From positions 1 through 29,888 of the IMG/VR virus record IMGVR_UViG_3300022707_002514: a stretch of 29,888 nt of DNA. One strand, written 5' to 3'. The notes under the pieces are model-generated. The model was not told where the DNA came from. It was given only the letters and a program-made list of their open reading frames with translations, and did no database searches. A program made the translations under genes and the position numbers. The DNA comes from a virus. Below, one piece after another: positions 27,241 to 29,888 of this stretch; position 1 is the stretch's first letter, and every line of letters starts with the position of its first letter.

Positions 27241-28298
27241 AGATTTCAATCGGTAAGATGATAGAGCTGAGCGAACACGAAGATAATGATGATGAAAAAA
27301 TCAGAAAAGTAATGCTGTTACGCACAGGAGAATTCGAGTTTATGGATGCTACTCTTGAAATTACTTCTGAAATGCTAAGGGAACTTAAGAAGAATTTCGA
27401 TAACGATGTTAAGAAAAATAAGCTGGCTGTTGACTTTGCTCATAGATCTTTCGATGTTGCCGCTGGTTGGATTGTCGATGTAATTCTTGAAAACAGTGAT
27501 ACTGAATTATTTATTCTGGTAGAGTGGACAGAGATAGGCCGCAAGAGTGTTATGGATAAAGAATTCAGATACTTATCAGCAGATTTAAACAAAAATTTCC
27601 GTGATAATGAGACTGGTAAAAGTTTCGGGGCGGTGTTGAACGGGGCAGGATTAACGAACAGGCCATTCGTCAAGGGCATGGATGCAATTTTACATGACCT
27701 TGACGTAGACCCAGAAAAACGGCAAGCTATAGAAAGAATTCTTGACGATAAACCTGAAGAAAAGGAAAAGACTATGAAATTTAGCGAAATTTTAGCAGCA
27801 GCAAAAGACGCTCAATTGTCAGAAGCTCAGGCAAAAGAGCTGGCAGAAGCTACGGGCGTTAAGCTTGCAACAGAAGAACCCACACCGACCCCATCTCCTA
27901 AAAACGATGATGATGTAGAACTTTCCGAAGAAGGTAAGGAACTAAAAGAAGCTAATGATAAAATTACCCTGATGGAAAAAGAAAAGGAATTCGATGTCCT
28001 TCTCACAGAAGGCAAAGCCTGCCCAGCACAGAAAGAGGCTTATCTTAAGAATGATATGGCTGAATATGCCAAAAATCAGAAAGATATAAACCTGAGCGCT
28101 AAAGGCAAAGGAACTGGCGGCGGCGATCCCGCTAAGACTGATAAGGATGAGCCAAAAACTCACGAAGAAGCCGAAGATAAGGTTATTGAGCTTACACAGG
28201 TAAGGATGAAAGAAGATATAAAACTGTCACAGTCACAGGCTAATGTCATTGTTTTGGGTGAGAACCCTAAACTAGCTAAACTCTGTCAAGGCAGGTAA
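27237..28298 (+). CDS. Mu-like prohead protease fused to scaffold
   Basis: A 353-residue protein. The N-terminal domain (about 20-165) matches the Mu gpI-like protease: KLAVDFAHRS (with the His usually seen near the active site), AAGWIVDV, FILVEWTEIGRKSVMDKEFR, YLSADL and GAVLNGAGLTNRPFVKGMDA. From about residue 180 the sequence becomes helical, Glu/Lys/Ala-rich and proline-containing, as in scaffolds (MKFSEILAAAKDAQLSEAQA and later a coiled-coil region). The protease trims scaffold and other head proteins during maturation. The catalytic Ser is less obvious to me; ASN/Ser residues around 118-121 (SADLNK) are candidates. ATGA overlap with the portal gene. Confidence 0.75.
   Translation: MKISIGKMIELSEHEDNDDEKIRKVMLLRTGEFEFMDATLEITSEMLRELKKNFDNDVKKNKLAVDFAHRSFDVAAGWIVDVILENSDTELFILVEWTEIGRKSVMDKEFRYLSADLNKNFRDNETGKSFGAVLNGAGLTNRPFVKGMDAILHDLDVDPEKRQAIERILDDKPEEKEKTMKFSEILAAAKDAQLSEAQAKELAEATGVKLATEEPTPTPSPKNDDDVELSEEGKELKEANDKITLMEKEKEFDVLLTEGKACPAQKEAYLKNDMAEYAKNQKDINLSAKGKGTGGGDPAKTDKDEPKTHEEAEDKVIELTQVRMKEDIKLSQSQANVIVLGENPKLAKLCQGR
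27774..28298 (+). CDS. Possible internally initiated scaffold protein
   Basis: An in-frame ATG at codon 180 of the protease gene, preceded by AAAAGGAAAAG about 5 nt upstream, would give a separate 174-residue scaffold starting MKFSEILAAAKD. Several phages (lambda Nu3 inside C, Mu Z inside I) use this arrangement. The domain boundary coincides with the start. Evidence is only the SD and the analogy. Confidence 0.4.
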   Translation: MKFSEILAAAKDAQLSEAQAKELAEATGVKLATEEPTPTPSPKNDDDVELSEEGKELKEANDKITLMEKEKEFDVLLTEGKACPAQKEAYLKNDMAEYAKNQKDINLSAKGKGTGGGDPAKTDKDEPKTHEEAEDKVIELTQVRMKEDIKLSQSQANVIVLGENPKLAKLCQGR

Positions 28299-28315
28299 GG
28301 TTTAAATAATTTGTT

Positions 28316-28339
28316 CAGTCTGAAAGGCTGATTGTTTTA
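28316..28339 (+). terminator. Weak intrinsic terminator or spacer hairpin
   Basis: TCAGTCT (28316-28322), loop GAA, AGGCTGA (28326-28332), then TTGTTTT. The 7-bp stem (one G-U pair) followed by a U-rich run looks like a leaky terminator between the scaffold and cement genes. It may tune the amounts of protease/scaffold and capsid proteins. Confidence 0.4.
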
Positions 28340-28360
28340 ACGAATAGAAGGATATGGACA

Positions 28361-28759
28361 ATGAGTTCACATGATTCACCTAATTTGATTGCAGGTCTTA
28401 AGGCCGGTGAAGATTTTACCGCTCTTACGGCTTTAACTGGTAAAATAGCACTTCAGCTTGATATTGATGGCGATGTTACAACTTGCGGCGCTGGTGTTAT
28501 TAACTTTGTAGGCTTCTTGCAGAACCTTCCTGATGATCAGGAAGATGCAGAGATAGCGGTATTCGGTGGCGGTACTGAGGCCATTGCCGCTGGAAATATT
28601 GATGAAGGTAAATTTTTAAAATCTGATGCTAATGGTCACATGCTGGAAATGTCTAGTGAAACAGCTTTTGCTGTGGCTTTTGCATTAGATAACGCTGTTG
28701 ATAATGATGTTTTCAGGGTAATGCCACTTCCTCCCGGCTATAGTGTCATAGTCCCATAA
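28361..28759 (+). CDS. Capsid cement/decoration protein (DUF2190-like)
   Basis: A 132-residue beta-rich protein of the type encoded just before major capsid genes in Mu-like head modules. FTALTALTGKIALQLDIDGD, VINFVGFLQNLPDDQEDAEIA, VFGGGTEAIAAGNIDEGKFL and KSDANG follow the DUF2190 pattern: a G-x-A-V-x-L strand, a G-V-L-Q-N segment, then E-x-x-V-x-x-G and G-x-x-L-x-x-D. It should bind the outer capsid surface and stabilise it. AAGGA lies about 9 nt before the ATG. Confidence 0.65.
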   Translation: MSSHDSPNLIAGLKAGEDFTALTALTGKIALQLDIDGDVTTCGAGVINFVGFLQNLPDDQEDAEIAVFGGGTEAIAAGNIDEGKFLKSDANGHMLEMSSETAFAVAFALDNAVDNDVFRVMPLPPGYSVIVP

Positions 28760-28767
28760 TTGGTTTC

Positions 28768-28790
28768 TATCCCGGTTTTCTGTCGGGATA
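28768..28790 (+). promoter_or_regulatory. Hairpin between cement and major capsid genes
   Basis: TATCCCG (28768-28774) and CGGGATA (28784-28790) form a perfect 7-bp stem with a 9-nt loop, 30 nt before the capsid ATG. No U-run follows, so it is unlikely to be a terminator. It may be an mRNA processing or stability element for the highly expressed capsid gene. Confidence 0.4.
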
Positions 28791-28820
28791 TTCGTAGTAA
28801 CAAAACAAGGAATTAGTCAA

Positions 28821-29768
28821 ATGACTCAGACTAGAGCAATTGTAGACAAGCTGCTTACGAATGTAAGTAATGGCCTGTTTCAGGGAGATGAAAATTACAT
28901 CTCAGAAATGATACTTCCCGAAGTTACGAGCAAGCAGCGCTCTGGACTATACGGAAACTATGGTAATGAGCATCTAAGGATTGTGAATACCGCGCATATA
29001 GGTAAAGGCGGTTATCTCGAAATCGATCCTATTACCCGCGCAAGTGATTCATACTTCATTGAAGAACATGCTCTGAAGTCTGTTATTACTGCTGAGGATT
29101 TCGATAATGTAGAGCTTCCTTATGAGGAAAGAGCCGATAGAACCCTCGGTCTTACCACTCTGTTATGGCTGGCTAAGGAAAAAGCCCTAGCTGATACGCT
29201 TATGGACCCTACTGTTATTACTCAGGGCGCTACGCTTACCGGCAATGCTCAGTATAACAACCTGACACATGCTGATAGTGATCCTAACGGGGATTTCCTG
29301 ACAGCTAAAAACACTGTACGAGATGCCTGTGGTATGAAACCTAACAGGGTTGCCATGAGCGATAGTGTAGCTGATACGCTTCGTGTACATGAGAAATTGC
29401 TTGATAAACTAGGCTTTAAGTTTGATCGCCCCGGTGGTCTTACGGATGATGAGCTTGCAAGGGCTCTGGATGTTGAAAGAGTGCTTATAGGAGCTGCTTT
29501 CTTCAATAACGCTGTAAAAGGTCAGGCTGATAGCATAGAAAAAGTGTGGGCTAAGGATATTATATTCATGGTAACGGCTGATAAGGCTACCAAATACCAA
29601 AGAATACTTGGTGTTGAAATGCGTACCACACGCGGCGCTCCACGTAAGGTTTTCCGCTTCACTCAGGATGAGCCTATTGATTCAGAAAAGATTATAGTTC
29701 AAGACCATTACGACCAATTGCTTTTGAACACTGAGTGTGCTTACCTGATACAGGATGCTATAGCTTAA
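28821..29768 (+). CDS. Major capsid protein (HK97 fold, inferred)
   Basis: A 315-residue protein in the position of the major capsid gene: after portal, protease/scaffold and cement. It starts MTQTRAIVDKLLTNVSNGLF, then LPEVTSKQRSGLYGNYGNEH, which resembles the N-arm and spine of Mu-like head proteins. The middle has ALADTLMDP and NNLTHADSDPNGDFLTAKNT, with a P-domain-like segment (CGMKPNRVAMSDSVADTLRV, DELARALDVERVLIGAAFFN). The C-terminus (MRTTRGAPRKVFRFTQDEPI then DSEKIIVQDHYDQLLLNTEC) fits capsid families of this group. AAGGA is about 10 nt before the ATG. A strong terminator follows. Confidence 0.8.
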   Translation: MTQTRAIVDKLLTNVSNGLFQGDENYISEMILPEVTSKQRSGLYGNYGNEHLRIVNTAHIGKGGYLEIDPITRASDSYFIEEHALKSVITAEDFDNVELPYEERADRTLGLTTLLWLAKEKALADTLMDPTVITQGATLTGNAQYNNLTHADSDPNGDFLTAKNTVRDACGMKPNRVAMSDSVADTLRVHEKLLDKLGFKFDRPGGLTDDELARALDVERVLIGAAFFNNAVKGQADSIEKVWAKDIIFMVTADKATKYQRILGVEMRTTRGAPRKVFRFTQDEPIDSEKIIVQDHYDQLLLNTECAYLIQDAIA

Positions 29769-29774
29769 AAGTTT

Positions 29775-29825
29775 CTTACTTTCCAGTTAGATTCAGAAGC
29801 GCTCCCTTTATAGGGGGCGTTTTTT
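29775..29825 (+). terminator. Intrinsic terminator after the major capsid gene
   Basis: CGCTCCC (29800-29806), loop TTTATA, GGGGGCG (29813-29819) and a run of six T form a classical rho-independent terminator (seven pairs, one G-U), 32 nt after the capsid stop. The stretch 29775-29789 just before it contains the complement of the early SD box (AACTGGAAAGTAAG on the minus strand). Confidence 0.8.
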
Positions 29826-29867
29826 GTAGTATTGATCCTATATATTACAAATACTTACGGTATGTTA

Positions 29868-29883
29868 ACGACATCAATGTCGT
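29868..29883. promoter_or_regulatory. Palindrome near the right edge
   Basis: ACGACAT-ca-ATGTCGT has perfect 7-bp arms. It shares GACA/TGTC with the early operators but differs in spacing and flanks. It lies just beyond the capsid terminator, where a promoter for the next gene would be expected; a TTGATC at 29833-29838 is the only -35-like element I see, and no good -10. Confidence 0.3.
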
Positions 29884-29888
29884 CTAGT

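Overview
The window is one stretch of a tailed double-stranded DNA phage genome (a free phage, or a prophage seen without its borders). It holds an almost complete set of packaging and head genes (TerS, TerL, portal, protease/scaffold, capsid cement, major capsid), a recombination module (RecT plus a RecE-like exonuclease), a DNA-modification/early module, a lysis region and several tail-fibre-like proteins. No host housekeeping gene is visible. The sequence is rather AT-rich. A GapR (DUF2312) homologue, a family known mainly from Alphaproteobacteria and their phages, and a spike-base-like protein of the kind known from Rhodobacter gene-transfer-agent-type particles suggest an alphaproteobacterial host. 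That assignment is inference.

Layout. (1) 1-2.7 kb: start of a leftward gene at the left edge, then a rightward tail fibre, a small protein, an XhlA-like holin and two tiny membrane peptides. (2) 2.7-8.5 kb, leftward: starting from a promoter at 8.55 kb, six consecutive genes each begin with a signal peptide or lipoprotein signal, although several look like virion proteins (tail-fibre repeats, spike base). They are followed by a muramidase, a lipoprotein and a DUF1353 protein. (3) 8.6-12.6 kb, leftward early module: a DUF1737-like protein, a TolA-like coiled-coil protein, an unknown protein, the RecE-like nuclease and RecT. (4) 12.7-18.8 kb, rightward early module: GapR, an adenine methyltransferase, conserved phage proteins of unknown role, a serine recombinase, an HNH nuclease and a DUF1376 replication protein. 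(5) 18.8-22.3 kb: TerS, a ribbon-helix-helix protein and many tiny overlapping genes. (6) 22.3-29.8 kb: late head genes, opening with a terminase split by an intein and closing with a terminator after the major capsid gene.

Regulation is unusually readable. A palindrome close to ATTGACAATGTCAAT, which contains its own TTGACA -35 box, recurs in front of early transcription units on both strands (9.7, 11.25, 12.68, 13.33, 17.59, 21.05 kb, and a degenerate copy at 22.34 kb). It is often followed by a 60-160 nt leader that can fold into stable hairpins. The leader frequently ends in an extended ribosome-binding box, AACTGGAAAGG, a few bases before the start codon. This reads as a modular operator / structured-leader / RBS cassette that co-ordinates the early genes. 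The repressor that would bind the palindrome is not identified.

The most interesting items are the intein in the terminase P-loop (non-nucleophilic Glu at position 1 and a Trp-Cys-Thr set typical of class 3 inteins), the operon of signal-peptide-bearing virion-like proteins, the repeated regulatory cassette, a portal/MuF fusion, a RecT with a zinc-finger tail, and a probable leaderless terminase mRNA.
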